DNA of 64,000 nt, taken from the NCBI RefSeq assembly GCF_001457775.1, contig NZ_CYSG01000003.1, positions 124,001 through 188,000 of the forward strand, in the 5' to 3' direction. The position numbers were made by a program, and so were the translations under genes. Below the pieces are notes generated by a model. That model worked only from the letters and a program-made list of their open reading frames with translations, ran no database searches and was not told the DNA's origin. Within the stretch, counting starts at the first letter, position 1. Each line of letters starts with the position of its first letter. Below are positions 28,566-37,581 of the stretch, one piece after another. This DNA is from Phaeobacter sp. CECT 5382 (GTDB lineage Bacteria; Pseudomonadota; Alphaproteobacteria; Rhodobacterales; Rhodobacteraceae).

Positions 28566-29840
28566 TCAGCCGTTTTCGCGCAGGATATGACCCGCAAGAT
28601 ACAGCGAGCCACAGATCAGCACGCGCGCCGAAGGGTCTTTGGCGAGGATCGCCGCAAGCGCCTGAGCCGGACTGTCAGCCGTTGAGGCCGCAATGCCCAC
28701 CGATGACGCTGCCGCCTCCGTCTCTTCAGCGCTGAGCGTGTTGACCTCATCCGGGATCGACACGGCTGTCAGGCTTTCGACCTGGGTCGCCAATGGCGCC
28801 ATATAGCCGCTGACATCTTTAGTATTGAGCATCCCGCAGATGAGATGGGTCGGACGTTTGGGCAGGCTGGCAAGAACCTCAGCGAGAGCGAGCCCTGCTG
28901 CTGCATTATGCCCGCCGTCCAGCCAGAGCTCACCGTCACCAATCGCGCTGACCAGTGGTCCGGTTTTCAGCCGCTGCATGCGGGCGGGCCATTCGGCGCC
29001 TGTCATGGCGGCCTCGCAGGCCACCTCATCCGCACCCAAATAGCGCAGAACCGCCAGCGCGGCACCAGCATTCTGAACCTGGTGTGCACCCAGCAGGGCT
29101 GGCAGGGGCAGATCCAGCAAACCGCGCTCGTCCTGGAAAACCAAACGTCCCCGCTCTTGGCTCACGTGCCACTGTTGACCATAGGCAATCAGCGGCGCAC
29201 CCAGACGCGCGGCAGTGGCCTCGATCACTTCCATCGCTTCGTCGGGTTGCGGGCCGACAACCACGGGCACGCCGCGCTTGATGATCCCGGCCTTCTCAGT
29301 CGCAATCTTTGCCAGTGTGTCGCCAAGGAACTGCTCATGATCAATGGAGATCGGAGTGATCACCGTGATTTCCGGGCGCGCGACCACATTGGTCGCATCC
29401 AGCCGCCCGCCAAGCCCCACCTCGAGCAGGGTGTAATCCGCCGGGGTTCGGGCAAAGGCGAGCAGCCCTGCGACCGTGGTGATCTCGAAGTAGGTGATAT
29501 TTTCGCCGCCATTGGTGGCGTAGCATTCATCCAGAATCTCCGTCAGCTGCGCCTCGGAGATCAGCTCACCTGCGAGCCGGATCCGTTCATGAAAGCGCGC
29601 CAGATGCGGCGAGGTATAGGCATGCACGGATTTGCCCCACCCCTCGATCCCGGCGCGGATCATGGCCTGGGTTGATCCTTTGCCATTGGTGCCTGCGATA
29701 TGGATCACCGGCGGCAGCGTTTCCTGCGGATTGTCCAGGCGTTCCAGCAAGCGCCAGACCCGATCCAGCGTCAGATCAATAATCTTTGGGTGCAGTGCCA
29801 GCATTCGGGCGAGAATGGCATCGGATGTAGACTGGGTCAT
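28566..29840 (-). CDS. folC: Bifunctional folylpolyglutamate/dihydrofolate synthase
   Basis: Adds glutamate to dihydropteroate and to tetrahydrofolate. 424 residues, normal length. The P-loop IAGTNGKGSTQAM is near residue 47, and YTSPHLARFHERIRL near 75 and VGLGGRLDATNVV near 142 are signature motifs. DGGHNAAAG near 310 is in the C-terminal glutamate-ligase domain. It follows accD on the same strand, separated by a terminator, and the accD-folC order is common in proteobacteria. Confidence 0.95.
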   Translation of the reverse strand: MTQSTSDAILARMLALHPKIIDLTLDRVWRLLERLDNPQETLPPVIHIAGTNGKGSTQAMIRAGIEGWGKSVHAYTSPHLARFHERIRLAGELISEAQLTEILDECYATNGGENITYFEITTVAGLLAFARTPADYTLLEVGLGGRLDATNVVARPEITVITPISIDHEQFLGDTLAKIATEKAGIIKRGVPVVVGPQPDEAMEVIEATAARLGAPLIAYGQQWHVSQERGRLVFQDERGLLDLPLPALLGAHQVQNAGAALAVLRYLGADEVACEAAMTGAEWPARMQRLKTGPLVSAIGDGELWLDGGHNAAAGLALAEVLASLPKRPTHLICGMLNTKDVSGYMAPLATQVESLTAVSIPDEVNTLSAEETEAAASSVGIAASTADSPAQALAAILAKDPSARVLICGSLYLAGHILRENG

Positions 29841-29872
29841 GGTGTTGGCTCACTCGCGGGCAGGAAATGAAC

Positions 29873-29910
29873 ATTGAAACGCAAACGGCCCGCCCTGGTC
29901 AGGCGGGCCG
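29873..29910 (-). terminator. Terminator between accD and folC
   Basis: On the minus strand CGGCCCGCC and GGCGGGCCG pair around a seven-base loop and run into TTTGCGTTTC. It lies between the accD stop and the folC start, so folC probably needs read-through or its own promoter. Confidence 0.8.
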
Positions 29911-29930
29911 ATCAGTACAGGCTAAAGGGA

Positions 29931-30875
29931 TCAGCTTTCCGCTGCGGCGGCTTCTGCGGCATCCTTGGCGTCATTCGCGGCCTCTTCACTCGCATCCGGA
30001 GCGGGCAGGTCGCCAACGATCTGCGGTGGCAGCCCCATCAGCATACGGATGATGGTGATCAATTCACCACGCATCTTGGTGCGCGAAATTACCCGGTCCA
30101 GCATACCGTGATCCAGCAGGTATTCCGCGCGCTGAAAGCCTTCGGGGAGCTTTTCGCGGATGGTCTGTTCAATCACGCGGGGACCGGCAAAACAGATCAA
30201 CGCGTTGGGTTCAGAGATATGCACATCCCCCAGCATCGCGTAGGACGCGGTGACGCCCCCGGTTGTCGGATGGGTCAGCACAACGATATAGGGCAGATTG
30301 GCCTCTTTCAGCATCTGCACGGCCACGGTTGTCCGGGGCATCTGCATCAGCGACAGAATACCTTCCTGCATGCGCGCGCCACCCGCAGCCGAGAACAGCA
30401 CCAGCGGGCGTCCCAGTTTCACGGCTTCTTCTGCGGCGGCAACGATAGCATTGCCGACATACATGCCCATGGAACCACCCATGAAAGAGAAGTCCTGAGC
30501 GGCGGCAATGATTGGTGTGCGACCGATTTCACCGGCAGCCACCAGCATAGCCTCTTTTTCATCAGTCTTTTTCTGCGCCGCCTTCATGCGGTCGGGATAT
30601 TTCTTCTGATCACGGAACTTCAGCGGATCCGCAATCGGTTCTGGCACCGAAACCTCGGTAAAAACGCCACCGTCAAACAGCGCGGCAAACCGGTCGCGCG
30701 GCGTGATATGCATGTGATGGCCGCAATTGGTGCAGACATTCTGATTTTCGCTCAGCTCGCGGTGAAACAGCATGGTGCCGCACTCAGAGCATTTCTGCCA
30801 CAGGTTCTCGGGCACTTCGCGGCGCGAAAAGATCGAGTTGATCCGCGGGCGGACGTAGTTGGTGATCCAGTTCAT
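29931..30875 (-). CDS. accD: Acetyl-CoA carboxylase carboxyltransferase subunit beta
   Basis: The beta half of the carboxyltransferase that makes malonyl-CoA for fatty acid synthesis. 314 residues. The N-terminal zinc ribbon uses Cys29, Cys32, Cys48 and Cys51. The crotonase-fold body includes [18 protein letters not shown] and [16 protein letters not shown]. The C-terminal tail of about 30 residues is rich in Ala and acidic residues. No operon partner lies upstream other than the CPBP gene 62 bases away. Confidence 0.96.
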   Translation of the reverse strand: MNWITNYVRPRINSIFSRREVPENLWQKCSECGTMLFHRELSENQNVCTNCGHHMHITPRDRFAALFDGGVFTEVSVPEPIADPLKFRDQKKYPDRMKAAQKKTDEKEAMLVAAGEIGRTPIIAAAQDFSFMGGSMGMYVGNAIVAAAEEAVKLGRPLVLFSAAGGARMQEGILSLMQMPRTTVAVQMLKEANLPYIVVLTHPTTGGVTASYAMLGDVHISEPNALICFAGPRVIEQTIREKLPEGFQRAEYLLDHGMLDRVISRTKMRGELITIIRMLMGLPPQIVGDLPAPDASEEAANDAKDAAEAAAAES

Positions 30876-30936
30876 ATCATGCCTCTATCGGGGGCCGGTT
30901 TGATCCCCAGATAAGGCGCATTGATTGGAATTGCAA

Positions 30937-31827
30937 TCAGCGGCGTATCGCCAGGCGTGCCACCAGCCAGGAGACCAGCATCATGGCGCAGTCGACCAAC
31001 ATCCAGGGGCGCAGATGTTCAGTGTCAGACATCTCATAGGGGAGCAGATACAGCCCCAGACCAGAAAGGCTGCTGGGAGAGGCAAACACAAGCAGAGCCA
31101 CTATATTGTTGAAAAAATGCACCGCGATAGCAGGCCCCAGCGTGCCCGCCCGCGCGGTGAGATCCGCCATCAACAGACCAAAAGCCATGGCCCAGAGACA
31201 AATCAGGACAGCATTTTCGCCCGCCTCGATCGGCATGTAATGTGCCAAACCAAACAGCAGTGAAGGGGCCACAAGCCAAAGCAACGGTGAGCGAAAGCGG
31301 GCCGCCAGAGCCTGTTGCAGGTAGCCCCGAAAAACGATCTCTTCGGCGCCGGTCTGGATGAGAACCGCTGCCAGTGACAGAGGCAAAAGCCCCAGCCAGT
31401 GCCCAAATTCCAGATTGGGAACCAGCGGCAGGCCTAGGGAATAGGGCGGCAGCAACAGCACTGCAAAAGCCAACACCAACAAGAACGAAAAGACCCTGCG
31501 GAACTGGCGAACCAACAGCCCCATCGGCCCAATCACGCTCTGCAAAGAGCGCTGCTGAAACCATCGTGCCGCCAATGCCACCCCGAGCACCAGAAAGGCG
31601 AAACTAGCCAGCAACACCAGCATCGCTGGCGGATTTCCACCATCAATCAACCCCTCTATCCAGGCCCCCTCCGCCAGATTCAACACCAGCAGGAATGTTA
31701 CACTGGTCAGAGCATAGCTCACCGCTGCAATCAGCCCGACGCCCAACAAAAGCCGCCAGATTTGCGGTTTGGGCCGGGCCGGTGCAACGAGCGCCTCGTG
31801 GGCGCCATAGGCAAGGTTATCTACCAT
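30937..31827 (-). CDS. CPBP family intramembrane metalloprotease
   Basis: 296 residues with about eight membrane helices. EEIVFRGYLQQ near residue 180 carries the Glu-Glu and Arg of the CAAX-protease/bacteriocin-processing (CPBP) motif 1. GLAHYMP and AVHFFNNIVAL supply the histidines of the later motifs, so it should be catalytically intact. Substrate unknown. The start at 31827 overlaps the end of the ABC-like gene by 11 bases; an ATG at 31839 is an alternative. Translational coupling to the 1062-residue ABC-like protein suggests a shared job. Confidence 0.85.
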   Translation of the reverse strand: MVDNLAYGAHEALVAPARPKPQIWRLLLGVGLIAAVSYALTSVTFLLVLNLAEGAWIEGLIDGGNPPAMLVLLASFAFLVLGVALAARWFQQRSLQSVIGPMGLLVRQFRRVFSFLLVLAFAVLLLPPYSLGLPLVPNLEFGHWLGLLPLSLAAVLIQTGAEEIVFRGYLQQALAARFRSPLLWLVAPSLLFGLAHYMPIEAGENAVLICLWAMAFGLLMADLTARAGTLGPAIAVHFFNNIVALLVFASPSSLSGLGLYLLPYEMSDTEHLRPWMLVDCAMMLVSWLVARLAIRR

Positions 31828-34800
31828 TTTTGGCGTCATGTTTGGGGTCCGCCTTTTGCTGCGTATTCCCGGCGACCTCATCAAAGGTAGCGCCTTCAGG
31901 CAAGCCCGCCTCGCCCGCAGAAGCAGGCTCAAAATCAGATAATGGATCGGGTGCGGCATCATGCACGGAATCGCGCATCGATCCGCTTAGGGACACCAAA
32001 TGACCCGCCACCGTTTCCAACAATTGCATGGCGACCCCGGCATCGCTTTCGATCACCGCGCGATATTCTTCGGCTCCGATGCGCAAGAACAGACAGTCCT
32101 CGGCAGCACGCAGATCCAGCTCGCGTGGCTGGCGCAGGATCACTGCCAGATCACCGATCAACCGCCCCGGCTCCACCACTGATATGGGCTGCTCTCCCGG
32201 AGCGACCCCAGACCAGAACAGTTCTGCGCGCCCCTTCAGGCAAAGATAGACCGCATCCCCCATTTCACCTCGGGCAAAGACCAGATCCCCCTGTGCCACG
32301 GGATGCCATTGCGCCGAAAACGCCAAAAGCCGCTGGTTGCGCGCATCCAGTCGCGCAAAAAGCTCTGCGCGGGCGATTTCCTCGAATTTCTGACGAAAAT
32401 CCTCAGCGGCCAGGTCTTCGGGGCTGCCGCTGGAGCGGCGGTCCACCCCATCGATACGCCCGTCCCGGATCTCGACAAACAGGTCATAGCGTTCGGGATG
32501 GGCGAATTCTTCCTCCATAAAGATCATGGTCGTGGTCGGCATCAGGTCACGCAGGCGGTCGCGGGTGCGCAGTCGGCTTTCGGAATCATGACTGGCCAAA
32601 GCGCGATCCAGAATCAACACATCCGGCCGCTTGATGGCCGCCCGCGTAAAGGCTGCGCGCTCACGAAACAATGGATCCAACAGCGCGCCACCGAGACCGG
32701 TTGGCAGGTCATAAAGGATCAACGCCAGACGTTTTTTCAATCCGTAAGCTGCCAAAACCTCTGCAACCAGCGCCTCGACCTGATTGCCCTTTTCCCCGGC
32801 CCGCGTCGATATCTTTCCATAGAGCGCGTTTTCCAGAACCGACAGGCGTGGAAAGAAGCCCTCTGGTGTGAGCGGACGGAACAATCCTTCGGAGCGGGCC
32901 GTCAGGGTAGCGGCACTGGCGGCGCGAATGCGCAGGATGCGTCGCTTGAAATCTTCTGGAAAACCGGGGCCGATCTGTTCTGCGGACAACAGAAAGGGCA
33001 CTGTCATCAGCACCGCGCGGGCCTCATCCGGGAGCTCTGCCTCCCCCTTTTCACTATAAAGTTCAGCGGCCTTGCACAGGCGGCAATACAGATCTTCGTC
33101 AATGCCAAGACGCTGAAACAAAGGGTGGTCGAAATCTTCGCGGCCGAAAGTTTTGATCAGGGTTTCCGCCACTCCAAGGCCGATGCCCAGGGTTTCCGCG
33201 CTAAGGTGTTGCTCGCGGATCACCTGATGAAACAGGCTGCCCGGCAACATCAGCTCCTCTGGAAGGATCTCTCGCGCGGGCGAGGCGAAGAGAATATTGC
33301 CCGCCAGCGGCATCGCTGGATTAAAAACCTCCGGTTCAAAATGGTAGACCACGCCGTCCAGCCCTGCCCGGCGCAGACGTTTTCGGATCAATGGCCGCAG
33401 CCGAATGATATGGTCTTTCAACGCCTGATGGTTGCCCTCCGGCAGTTTGGCACGCAGGGTCCGCTGGAATATTTGCTCATCAACTCCCATGGCTTCGACC
33501 AGTTGAAACCACCAATCGCGCAAATCCCCTTCGGAGCCCAGCCCCGCAAGGGCCGGGTTGACCCAATCTGCGGTCAAAAGATCAGGGCTGTTGCCGGTCC
33601 GCCGAGCCTCGTCCATCTGGCGCAGCGCATCATCCGACGGGTCAGCCAGACTGGGCGTGCTGCGCAATGGCATCAGGATATTGTCCCCAAGCGAGCCCGA
33701 AAACAAATAGGGCTGCGCAGAGGCATACCCAACCCGCGCGGCAAGGACCCCCTGATGCAGCGCTTCCAGCCGGTGCCCCGCCAGTGTGATCGAACCACGG
33801 CTGGGCAGCACCTCTCGGGTCAGCAACTGCCCCAGGGCAGCACGTTCGGCGTCGTTGCTGCTTTTGACCGCGACCCGTGCGCGTGCGGGGATGGTGAGCG
33901 ACAGATCCTCTAGGATCATATTGCCATCGGCATCACGCAGCGAGACATTGCGAAACACCAGATCCCCGCGCAGGTGCGGCAGAGTTGTGGGCGCCCCGTC
34001 CAGCAGATTGGCATCAATCATTCCCTTGGGAGCAAAGCGACTGGTCATCACTTTCCAGCGCAGCCCCATGTCCTGCACCTGATTGTAATAGGTCAAAAGC
34101 TCTTTCCAGGGCGCCGAAAGGTCCTTGTAGGCAGCCAGCCCCGCCACCAATGCGCCGACCGTGATCTCTCCCCTGATCGCCAGAACACCACCTGCCGAGT
34201 AATAGACAAAGGGTGTCATATGCCCGATCAGATTGTTGAGGAATTTCATGAAGTATTTCTTGTTGTAGATCCGGCGGCGGATCTCGAACAGACGTCCCAA
34301 CCGGTCAGAAATCTGCGCCAGACGATACCGCCAGCCGCCGTTGCCACGCAGATCGGATATCCCGGCGGCGGTCTCGCCTATCTCTGCGGCCAGGGCGCGC
34401 ACTTCCTGGATCCGGTCCTTGTTCAGCAGGTTGATCTGGCGCTGCAACATCGGTATCAGCCAGGCCTGTAGCGGGATCAGCGCAATTGAAACTAGCCCAA
34501 ACCAGACGCTTTGTGCAAACAGGAAGGCCACGATGGTCAGCATCTGTCCCGCCTGAAACACCGGCTGCGCCAGCGCATCCCCCATCAACCCGCCCATCGG
34601 CTCACTTTCGGACGTGATCATCGACACCAGCTCACCCTGGCTGGTGGTGCGAAAGTAGGGTTTCGGAAACCGGATCATCCGGTTGATCAGACTATAGCGC
34701 AGGCGCCGCAACAGGCGCTCTGCCACCACACCTTTGGCCGTATTGAGCCGCATCTTCAGCAGTCCCGCCAGAACCACCGCAGCCAGAAAGGCAAAACACA

Positions 34801-35005
34801 GCACCAAGAGGTAGTCCACCTGAGACATCTCTGTGCCCAGGACCACGACCTGAGGCTCTGCTGCACCAATGGCGTCATTGATGATCCGCTTGGGCAGCTC
34901 CAACGACGCATAAAGAAACGGAAAGGTCAGCAGGGTCAGCGCCAAAAGGCCAAGTTGCTGACGCTTGGAATAACGCCAGATAAATGAAAACAGCGTTGGA
35001 GGCAT
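31817..35005 (-). CDS. ABC-exporter-like protein with degenerate ATPase and cNMP-binding domain
   Basis: 1062 residues. Residues 15-310 are an ABC exporter membrane domain. An ATPase-like domain starts near 346, but where a Walker A should be it reads VAVKSSNDAERAALGQL (379-394), with no GxxGxGKS. Walker B is VLILDR with Arg801 in place of the catalytic Glu, and the LSGGQ region reads PTGLGGALLDPLF. About 265 residues (450-715) are inserted, with two further Q-loop-like segments near 558-573 and 713-730. Residues about 900-1005 form a cyclic-nucleotide-binding fold. The start at MPPTLFSFIW was chosen over 31 upstream codons. It overlaps the CPBP protease gene. Confidence 0.82.
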   Translation of the reverse strand: MPPTLFSFIWRYSKRQQLGLLALTLLTFPFLYASLELPKRIINDAIGAAEPQVVVLGTEMSQVDYLLVLCFAFLAAVVLAGLLKMRLNTAKGVVAERLLRRLRYSLINRMIRFPKPYFRTTSQGELVSMITSESEPMGGLMGDALAQPVFQAGQMLTIVAFLFAQSVWFGLVSIALIPLQAWLIPMLQRQINLLNKDRIQEVRALAAEIGETAAGISDLRGNGGWRYRLAQISDRLGRLFEIRRRIYNKKYFMKFLNNLIGHMTPFVYYSAGGVLAIRGEITVGALVAGLAAYKDLSAPWKELLTYYNQVQDMGLRWKVMTSRFAPKGMIDANLLDGAPTTLPHLRGDLVFRNVSLRDADGNMILEDLSLTIPARARVAVKSSNDAERAALGQLLTREVLPSRGSITLAGHRLEALHQGVLAARVGYASAQPYLFSGSLGDNILMPLRSTPSLADPSDDALRQMDEARRTGNSPDLLTADWVNPALAGLGSEGDLRDWWFQLVEAMGVDEQIFQRTLRAKLPEGNHQALKDHIIRLRPLIRKRLRRAGLDGVVYHFEPEVFNPAMPLAGNILFASPAREILPEELMLPGSLFHQVIREQHLSAETLGIGLGVAETLIKTFGREDFDHPLFQRLGIDEDLYCRLCKAAELYSEKGEAELPDEARAVLMTVPFLLSAEQIGPGFPEDFKRRILRIRAASAATLTARSEGLFRPLTPEGFFPRLSVLENALYGKISTRAGEKGNQVEALVAEVLAAYGLKKRLALILYDLPTGLGGALLDPLFRERAAFTRAAIKRPDVLILDRALASHDSESRLRTRDRLRDLMPTTTMIFMEEEFAHPERYDLFVEIRDGRIDGVDRRSSGSPEDLAAEDFRQKFEEIARAELFARLDARNQRLLAFSAQWHPVAQGDLVFARGEMGDAVYLCLKGRAELFWSGVAPGEQPISVVEPGRLIGDLAVILRQPRELDLRAAEDCLFLRIGAEEYRAVIESDAGVAMQLLETVAGHLVSLSGSMRDSVHDAAPDPLSDFEPASAGEAGLPEGATFDEVAGNTQQKADPKHDAKNGR

Positions 35006-35235
35006 GGCCGGTCCTTGTGGCATAAAAGCTGCATGGTGAGGTCTTGGCCACGGTGGTGCCACGGTGGTGGTTGCCGAAACCGGCAGGAATCGAGTCACTG
35101 TGCAAAAACCTCGCGACGGTATGCACTGAAACGGGCAAAGACAAGGTAATCCAGTTCACGCTCGTTCACACTTGCTCTGACCGTTCAACAGAATTATTGC
35201 GCTGGCAACAACGACAGCCCCCAAAGAGCGGGGCG

Positions 35236-36183
35236 ATGGAGGGCGGCCCTGTGGCCATGAAATCAAGCGGTTTGGCACTGAAAGCAGAAACGTCCCTGTT
35301 GCAGCAATGCGACGCCCCCCCGGATCCGGCTGCGTCTCTCTCGGTCGCAGGCCCGGCCACGCGCTTTGCCCACGGGCTGCGTTTGGGCGCCTTGGTCGGA
35401 CTCATCGGTCTTGCTGGCTGTACGCAATCGTCTAACTCGGGATTTTCCTTTGCGGCCCAGAGCGGGCAATATGACTCCGATCTTGCAGCCGCCGGAAAAT
35501 CCCGGGCAGAATTTTCAAATGGCTCTGTCATTCTGGTTGCCCCGCCCGGTCACTGCATCGACACCTCGATGTTGCGACAGGATGCCGAGGGCGGCTTTGC
35601 GCTGTTGCCACGTTGCAACCTTTTGCAAGGCAGCAGCTGGTTTGGCAGAAACCGTGCGGCTGTCATCACCGCCACCATCGGCAAGGCCACCAGCCCCGGA
35701 GCCCCCAGAACCGCCGATATTGCGCGGACCGCTCAAGGCGCCAAACTGCTGTATTATGACGACAAGGGTGTTTTGCCATTGGTGCGGCTGAACTGGCCCG
35801 GTCACAGCACCGCAGGCGGCTCGGGTGCCAGCCCAGAACACTGGCGCGGTGCCTTTGTGTTGAATGATCATCTTGTCCTGCTGGCGCTCTACGCGCCTGA
35901 AGGCAGCAATCTGTTGGGACGCGCTGGGGCTGATCTGCTTACGGAAATGACCCTGCGCAGCCTGAAAGCAAGCACAGCCACCATCGGTGCAGCCACCATC
36001 GACACCGGCGCAAATCTCCCCCCTTCCGCGCCTGCTGCGGCGGCAAAACCTGACACGGATCTGCGCCCCAAGACGCGGCCAGAAGCGCGAAACGCTAATT
36101 CCCAAAGGCACAGCAGTGAAAAACCAGCCGTCTCCGGCGAAAAACTCTCGTGGCGAGAGCGGATTGCCGGTTTATTTCAGTGA
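35236..36183 (+). CDS. Predicted lipoprotein of unknown function
   Basis: About 315 residues. LGALVGLIGLAGC is a lipobox with the lipidated Cys near residue 61 from this start, preceded by an unusually long n-region of about 45 residues. ATGs at 35236 and 35257 are both possible. The mature part has a beta-rich domain of about 190 residues with paired cysteines (CIDTSM, RCNLL), then a Pro/Ala-rich linker and a basic C-terminus ending in SWRERIAGLFQ. I do not recognise the family. It is divergent from the ABC-like gene, so the two may share a promoter region. Confidence 0.65.
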   Translation: MEGGPVAMKSSGLALKAETSLLQQCDAPPDPAASLSVAGPATRFAHGLRLGALVGLIGLAGCTQSSNSGFSFAAQSGQYDSDLAAAGKSRAEFSNGSVILVAPPGHCIDTSMLRQDAEGGFALLPRCNLLQGSSWFGRNRAAVITATIGKATSPGAPRTADIARTAQGAKLLYYDDKGVLPLVRLNWPGHSTAGGSGASPEHWRGAFVLNDHLVLLALYAPEGSNLLGRAGADLLTEMTLRSLKASTATIGAATIDTGANLPPSAPAAAAKPDTDLRPKTRPEARNANSQRHSSEKPAVSGEKLSWRERIAGLFQ

Positions 36184-36343
36184 CCCGACCCGGCTAGATT
36201 GGCCATAGTTTCGGCGGCGTCAGCTCCGGTTGTTTTCGGAACACGCACAACAAAGCGCTCCGGGCTATGTTTTTGGCCAGGATCAGTTGAACAATGCGCC
36301 GAGGCAGAAGGCCCGGGCAAGACAAAGGTAGCAAAAACGCGAT

Positions 36344-37105
36344 ATGGGCGGTTTTCTAAACAAGCTGTTTCACCGGGGCAGTCTGCGTCGCTGGCACCGC
36401 GACGCGGCCCGGGCGAGCACCACCTCGCTGCCGATGCTGCGCCAGCAGCGCAATCAGGCCCGGCTTCTGCGCAACCAGCTGAACCGTCTGATCCACATTG
36501 CCGATGGCCGTCTTGCCCTGCCACATATCGGATCGTCCTTCTTTCCGCGGCCGCATGGCACCGACTGGTCCTGGCGTCCCGAACTGTGGCGCGGCCCCCT
36601 GCCTGTTCCCGGCCTGTCCTCGGTCCCGTCAAAATCGCAACTGGGCGAAGAAATCACCCTGTTCCACGATTGCGATATATCAGAACTGACCCTGCGCCAG
36701 TTGCGCAACAGCCGCGAAGAAGACCTGGCGCCCTTTGGTTTACGAATGGATGTCTTCCAGTTTGACGGCTCTTTCCTGTCACTGGTCATCGACCTGCCGA
36801 CCAGCGCCTGCGACGGCCTGACCCGACAACATCTCCTGCGTGTCGATTGCATTATTGAAACCGAAAAACCGATCGAGGTCTTTGCCCGTCTCAATATTCG
36901 CCACGGTCCCAATACAGAGCAACTGGTCCGTGAGTTTCCACTGGGTGAGAAAAATGTATCGGTTGAATATGATCTGGCCTATTCCAACCTGAACGAAAAG
37001 CGCATCGAAAAGATATGGCTCGACCTGATTTTTGAAGCCCCCGACATGAACCAGGTCATTCTGCGTGACCTGACCTTTGCCCGCCACCGTCGCGCCAATA
37101 TCTGA
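36344..37105 (+). CDS. Uncharacterised Rhodobacteraceae-type protein (possibly DUF6478)
   Basis: 253 residues, soluble. A basic N-terminal third (about 1-50) rich in Arg and Gln (RQQRNQARLLRNQLNRL) could be a short coiled coil. It is followed by a beta-rich domain with PRPHGTDWSWRPELWRGPL near residue 68 and a jelly-roll-like C-terminus. I associate it loosely with DUF6478 from memory and am not certain. No signal peptide. The next gene starts 40 bases on and is probably co-transcribed. Confidence 0.65.
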   Translation: MGGFLNKLFHRGSLRRWHRDAARASTTSLPMLRQQRNQARLLRNQLNRLIHIADGRLALPHIGSSFFPRPHGTDWSWRPELWRGPLPVPGLSSVPSKSQLGEEITLFHDCDISELTLRQLRNSREEDLAPFGLRMDVFQFDGSFLSLVIDLPTSACDGLTRQHLLRVDCIIETEKPIEVFARLNIRHGPNTEQLVREFPLGEKNVSVEYDLAYSNLNEKRIEKIWLDLIFEAPDMNQVILRDLTFARHRRANI

Positions 37106-37144
37106 CCCTACCACAAACTGAACCCCAATGATGAGTGAACCGAG

Positions 37145-37525
37145 ATGAGCGATTTGACCGTCACCAAAATACGTTTCGGCAATGGCACCTGGGAAGGGGT
37201 GGTCCAGAACGCCAAAGAAAGCGGTCTGGCCCCAGATATTCAGGTGATGTTTCAGGACCAGCCACTGGACGGGGTCGCGATCAGCGAAGGCAGTGCGGCC
37301 GATGAGTGGCTGTTGCGGATCACTGTACCTGCCCATGCCATTGCCGATGGGGTACAGACTTTTGTCATCACCGAGGGCGGCAGCAGTGATCAGAAACTCG
37401 CAAGCTTTTCCCTGATCGCAGGCGAGGCCGCTGCCGACGACATGCGCGCCGAAATCGAACTGCTGCGCGCTGAGCTCGACATGCTGAAACGCGCGTTTCG
37501 CCGTCATTGTCTGGAAACGACTTAA
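37145..37525 (+). CDS. Small beta-domain/coiled-coil protein of unknown function
   Basis: 126 residues. The first 90 look like a compact beta sandwich (TKIRFGNGTWEGVVQ, VQTFVITEGG). The last 30 (AEIELLRAELDMLKRAF) are a strong heptad coiled coil that would drive oligomerisation. I do not recognise the family. It follows the 36344 gene at 40 bases and is followed by the convergent ada gene. The two unknown proteins may form a complex (inference from spacing and coiled coils). Confidence 0.7.
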   Translation: MSDLTVTKIRFGNGTWEGVVQNAKESGLAPDIQVMFQDQPLDGVAISEGSAADEWLLRITVPAHAIADGVQTFVITEGGSSDQKLASFSLIAGEAAADDMRAEIELLRAELDMLKRAFRRHCLETT

Positions 37526-37581
37526 CTCTCGAAACCACCTGAAGTCGGCCCCCACCAGACTGCCCACCGCTTGGTTGTGAG

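Noticed and set aside
32303-33913. A 536-codon open frame antisense to the ABC-like gene
   Set aside because: It is a shadow of the reading frame with the exporter and cNMP domains. No domain or start site supports it.
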